Assembly (NCBI RefSeq): GCF_014352855.1
Contig: NZ_CP060697.1
Location: 124,001-188,000 of the forward strand
From: Sphingomonas sabuli
GTDB lineage: Bacteria; Pseudomonadota; Alphaproteobacteria; Sphingomonadales; Sphingomonadaceae
Length of the DNA stretch: 64,000 nt
Reading direction: 5' to 3'
The notes under the pieces are model-generated. The model was not told the origin of the DNA, did not search any database, and saw only the letters and a program-made list of their open reading frames with translations. Numbering within the stretch: the stretch's first letter is position 1; each line of letters starts with the position of its first letter. Positions 15,948-25,811 of the stretch are shown piece by piece. A program made the translations under genes and the position numbers.

Positions 15948-17936
15948 ATGCAGCCGACCCAACGCCGACTAGCCAACGCCATTCGCGCCTTGTCGATGGA
16001 CGCGGTGGAAGCCGCCAACAGCGGGCATCCGGGCATGCCGATGGGCATGGCCGACGCGGCCACCGCCTTGTTCGGCCGCTATCTGAAGTTCGACCCGGCC
16101 GATCCCAACTGGCCCGACCGCGACCGCTTTGTGCTGTCGGCCGGCCACGGTTCGATGCTGATCTATTCGCTGCTTTACCTGACCGGCTACGCCCACCCGA
16201 CGATCGACGACCTGAAGAACTTCCGCCAACTTGGCAGCCCGTGCGCCGGCCACCCGGAAAATTTCGAACTGCCCGGAGTCGAAGTCACCACCGGGCCGCT
16301 TGGCCAGGGCCTTGCCATGGCGGTTGGCATGGCGATCGCGGAACGGCATCTGAACGCCATTTACGGCGACTCGCTGGTCGATCACCGCACCTATGTGATT
16401 GCCGGCGACGGCTGCCTGATGGAAGGCGTCAATCACGAAGCGGTCGGCCTGGCCGGCAACCTCGGCCTCGGCCGATTGATCGTGCTGTGGGACGACAACA
16501 AGATCACGATCGACGGGTCGACCGACCTGTCGCGCAACGAAGACGTAATGGCGCGCTTTGCCGCCTCGGCCTGGCATACGGTCGAATGCGACGGCCTCGA
16601 CGCGACTAGCGTCAGCCGTGCGCTGGACGAGGCGATCGCCAACCAGCGCCCGTCGCTGATCCGTTGCAAGACGATCATCGGCTATGGCGCGCCGACCAAG
16701 CAGGGCACCGCCGGCACGCATGGCGCGCCGCTGGGCGCGGAAGAAATCGCCGCCGCCCGCAAGGAATTGGGCTGGGACTCGGCGCCATTCGAGATTCCCG
16801 ACGACATCCTCGGCGCATGGCGCGACTTCGGCAAACGCGGGCAGGCCAAGCACAAGGATTGGACCGACCGCCTGGAAGCCAGCGGCAAGCGTGACGAATT
16901 CTTTGCCCGCATGGCCGGCAAGGTCGATGACAGCTGGCTTCAGCCGCATCTCGATTCGCTGATCGCCAATCCTCCCAAGGTCGCGACCCGCAAGGCGTCG
17001 GAAATGGCGCTGGAGGCGATCAACCCGGTGGTGACCGCGACTATCGGCGGGTCGGCCGACCTGACCGGGTCGAATAATACCAAGACGAAGGCGCTGCAGC
17101 CGCTGACGGCGGAAAATTACGGCGGCCGCTATGTCTATTACGGCATCCGCGAATTCGGCATGGCCGCGGCGATGAACGGCATGGCGCTGCACGGCGGCGT
17201 CATCCCTTACGGCGGCACCTTCCTCGTCTTCACCGATTATGCCCGTCCGGCGATCCGCCTTTCGGCGCTGCAGAAAGCGCGGGTCATCTACGTGATGACC
17301 CACGACAGCATCGGGCTCGGCGAAGACGGCCCGACGCACCAGCCGATCGAACATCTGCAAAGCCTGCGCGCGATGCCGGGGCTGGAAGTGTATCGCCCCG
17401 CCGACGCGGTTGAAACGGCCGAATGCTGGGCGCTGGCGCTGGCCAGCGAACAGCCCGGCGTGCTCGCGCTCACTCGCCAGAACGTACCGGCGATCCGCAC
17501 CGAGGCCGCCGGCGAGAATTTGTGCGCTCGCGGCGCCTATCGCATCAAGCCGGCCGAAGCGGACCGCAAGGTCATCTTCCTCGCCACCGGTTCGGAAGTC
17601 GAAATCGCGCTCGGCGCGGCGCAGAAGCTTGAAGCCGAGGGCATCGGCGCCGATGTCGTGTCCGTGCCCTGCACCGAACGCTTCGACGCACAGCCGGACA
17701 GCTATCGCGAAGACATCCTGCCCGACGTGTCCAACCGGGACATCCTGCGGGTGTCGGTCGAGGCGGGCACCACGTTCGGCTGGGAACGCTACACCGGGCT
17801 GCACGGGCTGAAGATCGGTATCGACCGCTTCGGCGTGTCGTCGCCCGCGCCCGACGCCTACGAATTTTTCGGACTGACGCCCGACGCCATCGCCGCGCGG
17901 GTGCTCGACCATCTGCAAAAGAGGGACATGCGATGA
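15948..17936 (+). CDS. tkt: Transketolase
   Basis: A 662-aa TPP enzyme of the non-oxidative pentose phosphate pathway and Calvin-type sugar shuffling. Visible motifs are [13 protein letters not shown] at the N-terminus, the TPP-binding [13 protein letters not shown] near residue 153 with [10 protein letters not shown] downstream, and the conserved [15 protein letters not shown] in the pyrimidine domain near residue 458. It is first in a plus-strand operon with gap, pgk, fda and thiE; gap starts within its stop codon. It is divergent from the zapA pair across a 135-bp gap that should hold both promoters. Confidence 0.97.
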   Translation: MQPTQRRLANAIRALSMDAVEAANSGHPGMPMGMADAATALFGRYLKFDPADPNWPDRDRFVLSAGHGSMLIYSLLYLTGYAHPTIDDLKNFRQLGSPCAGHPENFELPGVEVTTGPLGQGLAMAVGMAIAERHLNAIYGDSLVDHRTYVIAGDGCLMEGVNHEAVGLAGNLGLGRLIVLWDDNKITIDGSTDLSRNEDVMARFAASAWHTVECDGLDATSVSRALDEAIANQRPSLIRCKTIIGYGAPTKQGTAGTHGAPLGAEEIAAARKELGWDSAPFEIPDDILGAWRDFGKRGQAKHKDWTDRLEASGKRDEFFARMAGKVDDSWLQPHLDSLIANPPKVATRKASEMALEAINPVVTATIGGSADLTGSNNTKTKALQPLTAENYGGRYVYYGIREFGMAAAMNGMALHGGVIPYGGTFLVFTDYARPAIRLSALQKARVIYVMTHDSIGLGEDGPTHQPIEHLQSLRAMPGLEVYRPADAVETAECWALALASEQPGVLALTRQNVPAIRTEAAGENLCARGAYRIKPAEADRKVIFLATGSEVEIALGAAQKLEAEGIGADVVSVPCTERFDAQPDSYREDILPDVSNRDILRVSVEAGTTFGWERYTGLHGLKIGIDRFGVSSPAPDAYEFFGLTPDAIAARVLDHLQKRDMR

Positions 17937-18940
17937 CCAAAGTTGCAATCAACGGCTTCGGCCGCATCGGCCGGCTGGTCGCCCGCGCCATTCTCGAACG
18001 CCCCGATTGCGGGCTCGAACTGGTCGCGATCAACGATCTTGCCGACGCGAAGTCGAACGCCATGCTGTTCAAGCGCGACAGCGTGCACGGGCCTTTCCCG
18101 GGCGAAGTCAGCGCCGACGGCAACGACCTGATCATCAACGGCAAGCGTATCCACGTCACCGCCGAGCGCGACCCCGCCAAGCTGCCGCACGCGGCCAACG
18201 GCGTTGAGATCGCGCTCGAATGCACCGGCTTCTTCACCGACAAGGAAGGTGGTCAGAAGCATATCGACGCCGGCGCGAAGCGCGTGCTCATCTCCGCCCC
18301 AGCAAAGGGCGCGGACCTGACGGTCGTCTACGGCGTCAATCACGACAAGCTGACCGCCGATCACAAGATTGTGTCCAACGCGTCGTGTACCACCAACTGC
18401 CTGGCGCCGGTGGCCAAGGTGCTCAACGACACGATCGGCATTGAACGCGGGCTGATGACCACCATCCACGCCTACACCAACGACCAGAAGATCCTTGACC
18501 AGATCCACCCCGACATGCGCCGCGCGCGCGCTGCCGCGATGTCGATCATCCCGACCACCACGGGCGCCGCTCGAGCCGTTGGCGAAGTGCTTCCCGAATT
18601 GAAGGGCAAGCTGGACGGATCGGCGATCCGCGTGCCGACCCCCAATGTCAGTCTGGTCGACCTGACCTTCACGCCGAAGAAGGATACCACCGTCGAGGAA
18701 GTGAACGGCGTGCTCAAGTCGGCCAGCGAAAGCGGTCCGCTCGCGGGCATCCTCGCCTTCACCGACGAGCCGCTGGTCTCGATTGACCTCAACCACAATC
18801 CGGCCAGCTCGACCGTCGACAGCCTCGAAACGGCGGTGCTTGAAGGCAAGCTGGTTCGTGTCGTCAGCTGGTACGACAATGAATGGGGCTTCTCGAACCG
18901 GATGGTCGATACCGCGGGCGCGATGGCTAAGCTCGGCTGA
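17933..18940 (+). CDS. gap: Type I glyceraldehyde-3-phosphate dehydrogenase
   Basis: A 335-aa NAD(P)-dependent enzyme that makes 1,3-bisphosphoglycerate. It has an N-terminal Rossmann fold ([10 protein letters not shown]), the catalytic C152 in [12 protein letters not shown] and H179 in [10 protein letters not shown], and the C-terminal [12 protein letters not shown] signature. Its ATG overlaps the tkt stop as ATGA, so the two are translationally coupled. pgk follows after 2 bp. Confidence 0.97.
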   Translation: MTKVAINGFGRIGRLVARAILERPDCGLELVAINDLADAKSNAMLFKRDSVHGPFPGEVSADGNDLIINGKRIHVTAERDPAKLPHAANGVEIALECTGFFTDKEGGQKHIDAGAKRVLISAPAKGADLTVVYGVNHDKLTADHKIVSNASCTTNCLAPVAKVLNDTIGIERGLMTTIHAYTNDQKILDQIHPDMRRARAAAMSIIPTTTGAARAVGEVLPELKGKLDGSAIRVPTPNVSLVDLTFTPKKDTTVEEVNGVLKSASESGPLAGILAFTDEPLVSIDLNHNPASSTVDSLETAVLEGKLVRVVSWYDNEWGFSNRMVDTAGAMAKLG

Positions 18941-18942
18941 GC

Positions 18943-20148
18943 ATGGCCGCGTTCAAGACCCTCGACGACCTGCCAGCGGACCTGACCGGCAAGAAGGTAT
19001 TGGTCCGCGTCGATCTCAACGTGCCGATGGACGGCGCGTCGGTCGCCGACGACACGCGGTTGCGCGCAGTCCTGCCAACGGTGCTCGACCTTAGCGGGCG
19101 AGGCGCGATCGTCCTGCTCCTGTCACACTTTGGCCGGCCCAGGGGCCATAATCGTCCCGACATGTCGACCGCGCAGCTGGTGCTGCCGATGACCCGGCTG
19201 ACCGGCCGGTCGGTGCGCTTCATCGAGGATTGCCAGGGCCCGGAGGCGCAGCGCGGCATCGCCACCATGCTGCCGGGCAATATCGGCATCCTTGAAAACA
19301 CCCGCTTCCACGACGGCGAGGAAGCGAACGACCCCGACCTGGCGCGGGGCATGGCGGCGCTGGGCGACTATTTCGTCAATGATGCTTTCTCGGCCGCGCA
19401 CCGCGCGCATGCCTCGACCGAAGGCGTCGCGCACCTGCTGCCCAGCTTTGCCGGCCGGGCGATGGAGGCGGAGCTGAAGGCGCTGGAACGCGCGCTCGGC
19501 AATCCCGAACGGCCGGTCGCGGCTGTGGTTGGCGGCGCCAAGGTGTCGACCAAGCTGGCCGTGCTTGGCCACCTCGTCGACAAGGTCGATCAACTGATCA
19601 TCGGCGGGGGCATGGCCAACACGTTCCTTGCGGCGCGCGATGTCGCCATCGGCAAGTCGCTGGCGGAACGCGACCTGACCAGCGAAGCCAATGCGATCAT
19701 GGAAAGGGCCGACGCGGCGGGCTGCACCGTGCATCTTCCGTACGACGTTGTCGTGGCCAAGGAATTCGCCGCCAATCCGCCCAGCGCCCGCACCTGCAAC
19801 GTCCACGAGGTCGCCGCCGACGAGATGATCCTCGACGTCGGCCCGGCCGCGGTCGAGGCGTTGTCGGACGCGCTCAAGACCTGCCGCACGTTGGTGTGGA
19901 ACGGCCCGCTGGGTGCGTTCGAAACCCCGCCGTTCCAGGAAGCGACCGTCGTGCTGGCGCGGACCGCCGCAGCGCTGACTCAGGACGGCAGCCTGGTCTC
20001 GGTCGCCGGTGGCGGGGACACTGTCGCCGCCCTCAACGCAGCCGGCGTGACCGGCGACTTCACTTTCGTCTCCACCGCCGGTGGAGCCTTTCTCGAATGG
20101 ATGGAAGGGCGCACGCTGCCAGGCGTCGCCGCCCTCGAACAGCGATAG
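18943..20148 (+). CDS. pgk: Phosphoglycerate kinase
   Basis: A 401-aa two-domain kinase. The N-terminal domain has the substrate motif [10 protein letters not shown] and [11 protein letters not shown]. The C-terminal nucleotide domain has [26 protein letters not shown] and [15 protein letters not shown]. It converts 1,3-bisphosphoglycerate plus ADP to 3-phosphoglycerate plus ATP. It sits between gap and fda in the glycolytic operon with spacings of 2 and 8 bp. Confidence 0.97.
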   Translation: MAAFKTLDDLPADLTGKKVLVRVDLNVPMDGASVADDTRLRAVLPTVLDLSGRGAIVLLLSHFGRPRGHNRPDMSTAQLVLPMTRLTGRSVRFIEDCQGPEAQRGIATMLPGNIGILENTRFHDGEEANDPDLARGMAALGDYFVNDAFSAAHRAHASTEGVAHLLPSFAGRAMEAELKALERALGNPERPVAAVVGGAKVSTKLAVLGHLVDKVDQLIIGGGMANTFLAARDVAIGKSLAERDLTSEANAIMERADAAGCTVHLPYDVVVAKEFAANPPSARTCNVHEVAADEMILDVGPAAVEALSDALKTCRTLVWNGPLGAFETPPFQEATVVLARTAAALTQDGSLVSVAGGGDTVAALNAAGVTGDFTFVSTAGGAFLEWMEGRTLPGVAALEQR

Positions 20149-20156
20149 GAAAAGCC

Positions 20157-21056
20157 ATGAACCACCAGGAAATGACCCAGAAGATCGCCCGCGGCGACGG
20201 CTTCATCGCCGCGCTCGACCAGTCGGGCGGATCGACGCCGAAAGCGCTCACCGGCTACGGCTATCAGGGCAATGAATGGTCGGACGACGAAGCGATGTTC
20301 GGCCTTATCCACGACATGCGCACGCGCATCGTCAAGGCGGACAGCTTCGCCAGCGGCAAGGTCATCGGCGCCATCCTGTTCGAACGGACGATGGACGGGG
20401 AAATCGACGGCAAGCCGGTGCCGCAGGTGCTGATCGACAAGGGCATCGTGCCGTTCATCAAGATCGACAAGGGCCTGGAAGACGAGGTCGACGGCGTGCA
20501 GCTGATGAAGCCGATGCCGACCGTCACCGACCTGCTGATCCGCGCCCGCGACCTCGGCGTGTTCGGGACCAAGGAACGCTCCGTCATCAATCTTGCCAAC
20601 GCCGAAGGCATCCGCCGCGCCGTCGAACAGCAGTTCGATGTCGCCCGCCAGGTGCTGGCCCACGATCTGGTGCCGATCATCGAACCCGAAGTCAGCATCA
20701 AGAGCCCGGAACGCGCAGAGGCCGACCGCATGCTGCTGGCTGCGATCCTCAGCCAGCTCAACTCCATTCCCAACGGACAGCAGGTGATGCTGAAGCTGAC
20801 GCTGCCGCACGAAGCCGGGCTGTTCCAGCCGCTTGTCGACCACCCAAAGGTGCTGCGCGTCGTCGCTTTGTCGGGCGGGTTCAGCCGCGCCGAAGCCTGC
20901 GCCGAACTGGCCAGAAACCCCGGCATGATCGCCAGCTTCAGCCGCGCGCTCCTGTCCGATCTCCGTCACGACCACAGCGATGACGATTTCGACCGTACGC
21001 TCGGCACGGCGATCGGCGAGATTTACGACGCTTCGACGGCGCGCGTCCCGGGCTGA
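20157..21056 (+). CDS. fda: Class I fructose-1,6-bisphosphate aldolase
   Basis: A 299-aa Schiff-base (metal-independent) aldolase. The N-terminus has GFIAALDQSGGSTPKAL, typical of class I enzymes, with VPFIKIDKGL in the middle. The putative Schiff-base lysine is in QQVMLKLTLPHEAG at about residue 213, and a GFSRAEAC phosphate-binding segment follows. I chose the ATG at 20157, preceded by AGGAAAAG. A longer frame from 19896 overlaps pgk and is not homologous. It completes a gap-pgk-fda block of lower glycolysis/gluconeogenesis. Confidence 0.93.
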   Translation: MNHQEMTQKIARGDGFIAALDQSGGSTPKALTGYGYQGNEWSDDEAMFGLIHDMRTRIVKADSFASGKVIGAILFERTMDGEIDGKPVPQVLIDKGIVPFIKIDKGLEDEVDGVQLMKPMPTVTDLLIRARDLGVFGTKERSVINLANAEGIRRAVEQQFDVARQVLAHDLVPIIEPEVSIKSPERAEADRMLLAAILSQLNSIPNGQQVMLKLTLPHEAGLFQPLVDHPKVLRVVALSGGFSRAEACAELARNPGMIASFSRALLSDLRHDHSDDDFDRTLGTAIGEIYDASTARVPG

Positions 21057-21058
21057 TC

Positions 21059-21724
21059 TTGGACGAGGTCGCCCGCGACTTTGCCGACAGTTTCGCGCCC
21101 GGCGACGGGGGCGGATGCAGCCTGTACCTGATCAGCCCGCAGGATGTCGGCGGCGCTTTTCCCGACCGCCTGAAGGCAGCGCTGGAGCCCGGGCTGGCCA
21201 CGGCTTTCCAGTTGCGGGTCAAGGACACGGACGAGCATGAACTGGCGCGGCTCGCCGAGCCGCTGCAGCGGATTTGCGCCGACGCCGAGGTCGCGTTCAT
21301 CGTCAACGACAGCATCGAGTTGGCGAAGCGGCTGGGTGCGGACGGCGTGCACCTTGGCCAGGGCGACGGCGACATCGCCGATGCGCGCCGCGCGCTCGGG
21401 CAGGCGGCGCAGATCGGCCGCACCTGTCACGACAGCCGTCATCTGGCGATGGAAGCGGGCGAGGCGGGAGCCGACTATGTCGCGTTCGGCGCCTTCTACC
21501 CGACCACGACCAAGCCGTCCGACTATCGCCCGGACCCGTCGATCCTGGCCTGGTGGTCGCGACTGTTCGAACTGCCCTGCGTCGCCATCGGCGGGATCAC
21601 CGCCGACAATGCCCACCCGCTGGTCGAGGCCGGCGCGGATTTCCTCGCTGTCTGCCAGGCGGTGTGGGGGCGGGACGACCCGGCCACGGCCGTGCAAGCG
21701 TTCAAAGAGGTGCTTGGCGGCTGA
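21059..21724 (+). CDS. thiE: Thiamine phosphate synthase (ThiE-like)
   Basis: A 221-aa TIM-barrel protein of the ThiE/TenI superfamily, starting at a TTG two bases after the fda stop. Motifs: CSLYLISPQD and FQLRVKDTD at the start, VAFIVNDSIELAKRLGADGV followed by HLGQGDGDI, CHDSRHLAMEAGEAGADYV, then AFGAFYPTTTK and the phosphate loop CVAIGGITADN. It joins HMP-PP and HET-P to thiamine phosphate. Other thi genes and a TPP riboswitch are not visible here. A TenI-like role is the main alternative. Confidence 0.85.
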   Translation: MDEVARDFADSFAPGDGGGCSLYLISPQDVGGAFPDRLKAALEPGLATAFQLRVKDTDEHELARLAEPLQRICADAEVAFIVNDSIELAKRLGADGVHLGQGDGDIADARRALGQAAQIGRTCHDSRHLAMEAGEAGADYVAFGAFYPTTTKPSDYRPDPSILAWWSRLFELPCVAIGGITADNAHPLVEAGADFLAVCQAVWGRDDPATAVQAFKEVLGG

Positions 21725-21727
21725 TCG

Positions 21728-22441
21728 TCAGACGAATGGCCGTTCGCGGTACCATTTGGTGACGATATATTTGACGCCGGCTTCGACCGGCTGGCCTTCG
21801 TGGACCATCACCGGGTTCGGACGGCCGCTATCGTCGACGTTATTCCAGGTGATCAGCCGTCCCGGATGCGGCTCCAGCGCCAGGTTCAGTCGCCGGAAGG
21901 CCGTCACCCCGCCGCGTTCCGGCCGGTTGAGGAAGATCATCGCCGTCCACGTGCGCTGGCCGCCATGGCTTTCATACTCCGGCCAATAGGGCTGGTCGGT
22001 GAAGAAGAAGTCGCAATGCTCCTTGAACTGCTGGCCGACGTGATAGCGCTGGCCCTGCAGCGGTTCGCCCAAGGCCGGGTCGAGCCCGAGGAGATCGGAG
22101 ATGCGCTCGTTGACCGACGCGACCACCGGATCGGCGCCATCGAAGTAACAGGTGTAGCTGGTCCGCATCCCCTCGTACTTTTCCTTTTCGAACAAGGGGG
22201 AGGGGACGGAATTGGCGTCGATCCGGTCGCATAGCGCGCGGCACACGTCGTCGGTGAGGAAGCTGTTGGCGACGTAAAGCTGCCCCTTGTCCTGCGGCGC
22301 GGTGGTCAATTGCCACAGGCCGCCGGTGCGGTTGAGCTTGTTGCCGACTGCGCGCGTGAATTCGGCGCGAAGGTCCGAACGCTCGTCGTCGAACCGTCCC
22401 GCCGGCGGGTTGTACCTGGGGTTCGGATCGGCTTCCGACAT
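21728..22441 (-). CDS. 2-oxoglutarate/Fe(II) oxygenase, prolyl 4-hydroxylase-like
   Basis: A 237-aa protein with the complete facial triad of Fe(II)/2OG dioxygenases: H142-x-D144 in KEHCDFFF and H214 in VMVHEGQP. K224 in AGVKYIVTKWYRE is placed to bind the 2OG carboxylate. The pattern matches the P4H subfamily, so hydroxylation of a peptide or small molecule is inferred. The start is the ATG at 22441; a longer frame to 23239 runs through the opposite M23 gene and is spurious. It converges with thiE (3-bp gap) and diverges from the M23 gene. Confidence 0.87.
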   Translation of the reverse strand: MSEADPNPRYNPPAGRFDDERSDLRAEFTRAVGNKLNRTGGLWQLTTAPQDKGQLYVANSFLTDDVCRALCDRIDANSVPSPLFEKEKYEGMRTSYTCYFDGADPVVASVNERISDLLGLDPALGEPLQGQRYHVGQQFKEHCDFFFTDQPYWPEYESHGGQRTWTAMIFLNRPERGGVTAFRRLNLALEPHPGRLITWNNVDDSGRPNPVMVHEGQPVEAGVKYIVTKWYRERPFV

Positions 22442-22561
22442 GGCCGCAATCTGCGGCCTTTTTGCGCTTTTGCCAATCGCTCGCGCCGGACGCTGGAAAC
22501 TCCGGTCGATTTTATCGTTCCAGCCTTGTAACCAAGTCGAGGATGGAGGGCAGCGCTGTCT

Positions 22562-23227
22562 TTGCGTTCTAGGGATGCACGCCGCCGGCGCGACCGCGGC
22601 GATCGCACGATCACGGTCATCGCCACCGCGGTGGTCACGTTTATCCTGACCAGTGCGGTCTGGATCTTCGTGTTCAACATCATCAACGCGCCCAAGGTCG
22701 AAACCTCGGGCGAAGTCGCGGAGGTGAAGCCGTCGGGCGAGCCCGCCGTCGCGGTCGCGGAAGGCGTCGTGGTCGGCCCGGCGGGGCTGGCCATCCCGGT
22801 GATGGGCATTCAGCCGACCGACCTGGTCGACACCTACACGCAGGCGCGCGCGGGCGGGGCGCGAAGTCATGACGCCATCGACATCATGGCCGCGGAAGGC
22901 ACGCCGATCGTCGCGGCCGCGCCGGGTACGGTCGAAAAAATCTATTACAGCGACGGCGGCGGCGGAAAGACCGTCTACGTCCGCTCGCAGGACGGGCGCT
23001 GGAATTATTATTACGCGCACCTCGCGTCCTACGCGCCGGGCCTTACCGAGGGGCAGCGGATCAGCCGCGGCCAGCTGCTTGGCCGCGTCGGCCATACCGG
23101 CAACGCTAGCCCGGACGGCCCGCACCTGCATTTCGCGATTAACCGCATGGCCGCGGGACAGAAATGGTATGATGGCGATCCGGTGAACCCGTACCCGCTG
23201 CTTGCCGGAAAACGGGTCAGCGGCTAG
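22562..23227 (+). CDS. M23 family metallopeptidase, membrane-anchored
   Basis: A 221-aa protein with a basic N-terminus and one transmembrane helix (about residues 16-42), so the rest is periplasmic. The LytM/M23 domain carries the zinc ligands H103 and D107 in SHDAIDIMA and H188/H190 in GPHLHFAI, plus GTPIVAAAPGTVE. All catalytic ligands appear intact, so it could be an active peptidoglycan endopeptidase. It starts at a TTG (22562). It lies 120 bp from the divergent oxygenase gene and 41 bp before efp. Confidence 0.88.
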   Translation: MRSRDARRRRDRGDRTITVIATAVVTFILTSAVWIFVFNIINAPKVETSGEVAEVKPSGEPAVAVAEGVVVGPAGLAIPVMGIQPTDLVDTYTQARAGGARSHDAIDIMAAEGTPIVAAAPGTVEKIYYSDGGGGKTVYVRSQDGRWNYYYAHLASYAPGLTEGQRISRGQLLGRVGHTGNASPDGPHLHFAINRMAAGQKWYDGDPVNPYPLLAGKRVSG

Positions 23228-23268
23228 AGGCCGCCGCAACCCTTCCTACCCAGTAAAGCGAGCGATCC

Positions 23269-23832
23269 ATGAAGATCAGCGGCGTGGACATCCGTCCCGG
23301 CAATATCATCGAATATGAAGGCGGCATCTGGCGCGCCGTAAAAATCCAGCACACCCAGCCCGGCAAGGGCGGCGCTTACATGCAGGTCGAGATGAAGAAC
23401 CTCGTCGACGGCCGCAAGACCAACGTCCGCTTCCGCAGCGCGGAGACGGTCGAACGCGTGCGGCTCGATACCAAGGATTTCCAGTATCTCTATCGGGACG
23501 GCGACCTGCTCGTGTTCATGGACAAGGATACGTACGAACAGATTTCCATCCCCGAGGAAGTGATCGGCGAGCCCGCCGCCTTCCTTCAGGACGGCATGGA
23601 CGTGGTTCTCGAACTCTATGAGGAGCGGCCGATTTCGGTGCAGCTGCCGAGCCAGATCGAAGCGACCATCGTCGAGGCCGACGCGGTGGTGAAGGGGCAG
23701 ACCGCCTCGTCCAGCTACAAGCCGGCGATCCTTGACAACGGCGTGCGCGTGATGGTGCCGCCGCATATTTCCAGCGGAACGCGGATCGTCGTCGATCCCT
23801 ACACGCAGGAATATGTGAAGCGCGCGGATTAA
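23269..23832 (+). CDS. efp: Translation elongation factor P
   Basis: A 187-aa protein with three OB/KOW-like domains, the normal length. It relieves ribosome stalling at polyproline. The tip lysine of domain I is present as K33 in [12 protein letters not shown] see no gene for a modifying enzyme (EpmA or EarP type) in the window, so its modification state is unknown. Domain III ends [18 protein letters not shown], as in the family. suhB follows after 9 bp. Confidence 0.96.
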   Translation: MKISGVDIRPGNIIEYEGGIWRAVKIQHTQPGKGGAYMQVEMKNLVDGRKTNVRFRSAETVERVRLDTKDFQYLYRDGDLLVFMDKDTYEQISIPEEVIGEPAAFLQDGMDVVLELYEERPISVQLPSQIEATIVEADAVVKGQTASSSYKPAILDNGVRVMVPPHISSGTRIVVDPYTQEYVKRAD

Positions 23833-23841
23833 GCGCGGCGC

Positions 23842-24660
23842 ATGGTTTCCCATTCCGGCCTGATCACCGTCATGCAGCGCGCCGCCCGCAAGGCGGCGCC
23901 GCGCATGCGCCGCGACTTCGGCGAGGTCGAGCATCTGCAGGTCAGCCGCAAGGGGCCGGCCGACTTCGTGTCGATGGCCGACAAGCGCGCCGAACAGACG
24001 GTGGTCGACGAACTTCGCCATGCGCGGCCGGATTGGGGCCTGTTGCTGGAAGAAGGCGGGGAGATCGCCGGCAACCCGGACAAGCCGCGCTGGGTCGTCG
24101 ACCCGATCGACGGCACGTCCAACTTTCTGCACTCCATCCCGCATTTCGCGGTCTCGATCGCGGTGCAGGAGCCGGTTCCGGGCGGCAAGGGCTGGAAGGA
24201 CGTCACCGCCGGCATCGTCTACCAGCCGCTGACCGACGAGGCTTTCTGGGCGGAAAAGGGCAGCGGCGCGTGGCTCGACGACCGGCGTCTTCGCGTGTCG
24301 GCCCGGCGCGACCTGTCGGAAGCGCTGGTCGCAACGGGTATTCCCTACAAGGGGCACGGCAACCTTAAACGGTGGGACAAGATCCTCGACGCGGTCTCGC
24401 CGGAAGTGGCCGGTATCCGCCGTTTCGGCTCCGCCGCGCTCGACATGGCGTGGGTCGCCGCCGGCCGTTTCGACGGCTTCTGGGAAGAAGACCTCAAATT
24501 CTGGGACATCGCCGCCGGGATCATCCTGGTGAAGGAAGCGGGCGGCTTCGTCAGCGACTTTCGCGGCGCGGACACCGGCCTTGCCAATGGGCAGGTGCTG
24601 GCCGCCAACGACCAGCTCCATTCCAAGCTGCACAAGCTGGTCGGCGGATCGCTGCGCTAG
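23842..24660 (+). CDS. suhB: Inositol monophosphatase family protein (SuhB-like)
   Basis: A 272-aa Li+-sensitive, Mg-dependent phosphatase fold. Motif A is WVVDPIDGTSNFLHSIPHF near residue 90 and motif B is EEDLKFWDIAAGIILVKEAGG near 215. It has the upstream metal-site glutamates in LLEEGGEIAG. Likely activity is on myo-inositol-1-phosphate or a related sugar phosphate; SuhB homologues also act with rRNA transcription complexes. It probably shares transcription with efp. A 201-bp gene-free gap before nuoA follows and should contain the nuo promoter. Confidence 0.9.
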   Translation: MVSHSGLITVMQRAARKAAPRMRRDFGEVEHLQVSRKGPADFVSMADKRAEQTVVDELRHARPDWGLLLEEGGEIAGNPDKPRWVVDPIDGTSNFLHSIPHFAVSIAVQEPVPGGKGWKDVTAGIVYQPLTDEAFWAEKGSGAWLDDRRLRVSARRDLSEALVATGIPYKGHGNLKRWDKILDAVSPEVAGIRRFGSAALDMAWVAAGRFDGFWEEDLKFWDIAAGIILVKEAGGFVSDFRGADTGLANGQVLAANDQLHSKLHKLVGGSLR

Positions 24661-24861
24661 GATTTTGCGGACCGGACGAGCCGGGCAGGCGGCCGCGGCG
24701 TTTCGGAACGCCTCGCCCTGTCGGCACCGCTGCGGGCGACCACAGCCCCGTCGATTAGCCGTCAACGTGCCGTTGCGGGTCATTTTCGCGATTCCAGATG
24801 TTGCCCAGCAAGGGGCAGCGTCCTAGAGAACCGCCAAGTCTCGCCCGCACCGGAGTTTCCC

Positions 24862-25239
24862 TTGGCAAGCGCTGCCGTCGCCTATCTGCCGATCCTGCTG
24901 TTCCTGCTGGTCGCGCTCGGCCTGTCGGGCGCCTTCGTCGTGCTGCCGATGATCGTATCGCGATTCACCGGGGCCCATGCGCCCGATCCGCAGAAACTGG
25001 CCGAATATGAATGCGGCTTCCCGGCGTTCGAGGACAGCCGTTCGCAGTTCGACGTCCGCTTCTACCTCGTCGCCATCTTGTTCATTGTCTTCGACCTCGA
25101 AGCCGCGTTCCTGTTCCCCTGGGCCGTCAGCCTGGCCGGAACCGGTCTGGCCGGGTGGGGCGCGATGATGATCTTCCTGGCCGAACTGGCGCTTGGTCTT
25201 GCCTATGCGTGGAAGAAGGGAGCGCTGTCGTGGGAGTAA
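24862..25239 (+). CDS. nuoA: NADH-quinone oxidoreductase subunit A
   Basis: A 125-aa membrane subunit of complex I with three hydrophobic helices (about residues 6-30, 63-85, 93-115). The conserved loop [21 protein letters not shown] lies between helices 1 and 2. It starts at a TTG (24862). It opens the nuo operon, and its stop lies within the start region of nuoB. Confidence 0.95.
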   Translation: MASAAVAYLPILLFLLVALGLSGAFVVLPMIVSRFTGAHAPDPQKLAEYECGFPAFEDSRSQFDVRFYLVAILFIVFDLEAAFLFPWAVSLAGTGLAGWGAMMIFLAELALGLAYAWKKGALSWE

Positions 25240-25811
25240 TGCTCGATCCGCGGCACGACCCGATGCCGACCGAGGAAGAGATTGCGCGCGCCGCCGGCCT
25301 GCTTCCCGGCGATACCGACCGCGCCCTGTTCGAAGCGATGCGCGAACAGCTCGACAAGAAGGGGTTCATCACCGCCAGCGCGGAAGATCTCGTCACCTGG
25401 GCTCGCACCGGTTCCCTGTGGTGGATGACCTTCGGCCTTGCCTGCTGCGCGGTCGAGATGATCCACGTCAACATGCCGCGCTACGACCTTGAACGGTTCG
25501 GTGTCGCGCCGCGCGCGTCCCCGCGCCAGTCCGACGTGATGATCGTCGCCGGCACCCTGTGCAACAAGATGGCTCCGGCGCTGCGGCGGGTTTACGACCA
25601 GATGGCCGAACCGCGCTATGTCATCTCGATGGGCAGCTGCGCCAACGGCGGCGGCTATTATCATTACAGCTATTCGGTAGTCCGGGGCTGCGATCGCATC
25701 GTGCCGGTGGACATTTACGTGCCGGGTTGCCCGCCGACCGCGGAAGCCTTGCTATACGGCATTCTCGCCCTGCAGCGGAAAATCCGCCGCGAAGGCACGA
25801 TCGAACGCTGA
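25230..25811 (+). CDS. nuoB: NADH-quinone oxidoreductase subunit B (cluster N2)
   Basis: A peripheral-arm subunit that carries 4Fe-4S cluster N2, next to the quinone site. The tandem cysteines are in [11 protein letters not shown], with further ligands in [10 protein letters not shown] and [16 protein letters not shown] chose the GTG at 25230 (193 aa) because GAAGGGAG stands 7 nt before it; the ATG at 25239 (190 aa, overlapping the nuoA stop as TAATG) is the alternative, but its spacing to GGGAG is too short. The frame is open further upstream inside nuoA, without homology. Confidence 0.94.
   Translation: MGVMLDPRHDPMPTEEEIARAAGLLPGDTDRALFEAMREQLDKKGFITASAEDLVTWARTGSLWWMTFGLACCAVEMIHVNMPRYDLERFGVAPRASPRQSDVMIVAGTLCNKMAPALRRVYDQMAEPRYVISMGSCANGGGYYHYSYSVVRGCDRIVPVDIYVPGCPPTAEALLYGILALQRKIRREGTIER

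Noticed and set aside
15969..17948. 659-codon minus-strand ORF opposite transketolase.
   Set aside because: The complementary strand codes an intact transketolase with all motifs. The antisense product has no recognisable features.
24661..24861. Gap between suhB and nuoA searched for an extra gene or riboswitch.
   Set aside because: Only short, unsupported frames and a small GC-rich inverted repeat are present. It most likely holds the nuo promoter, which I cannot define.
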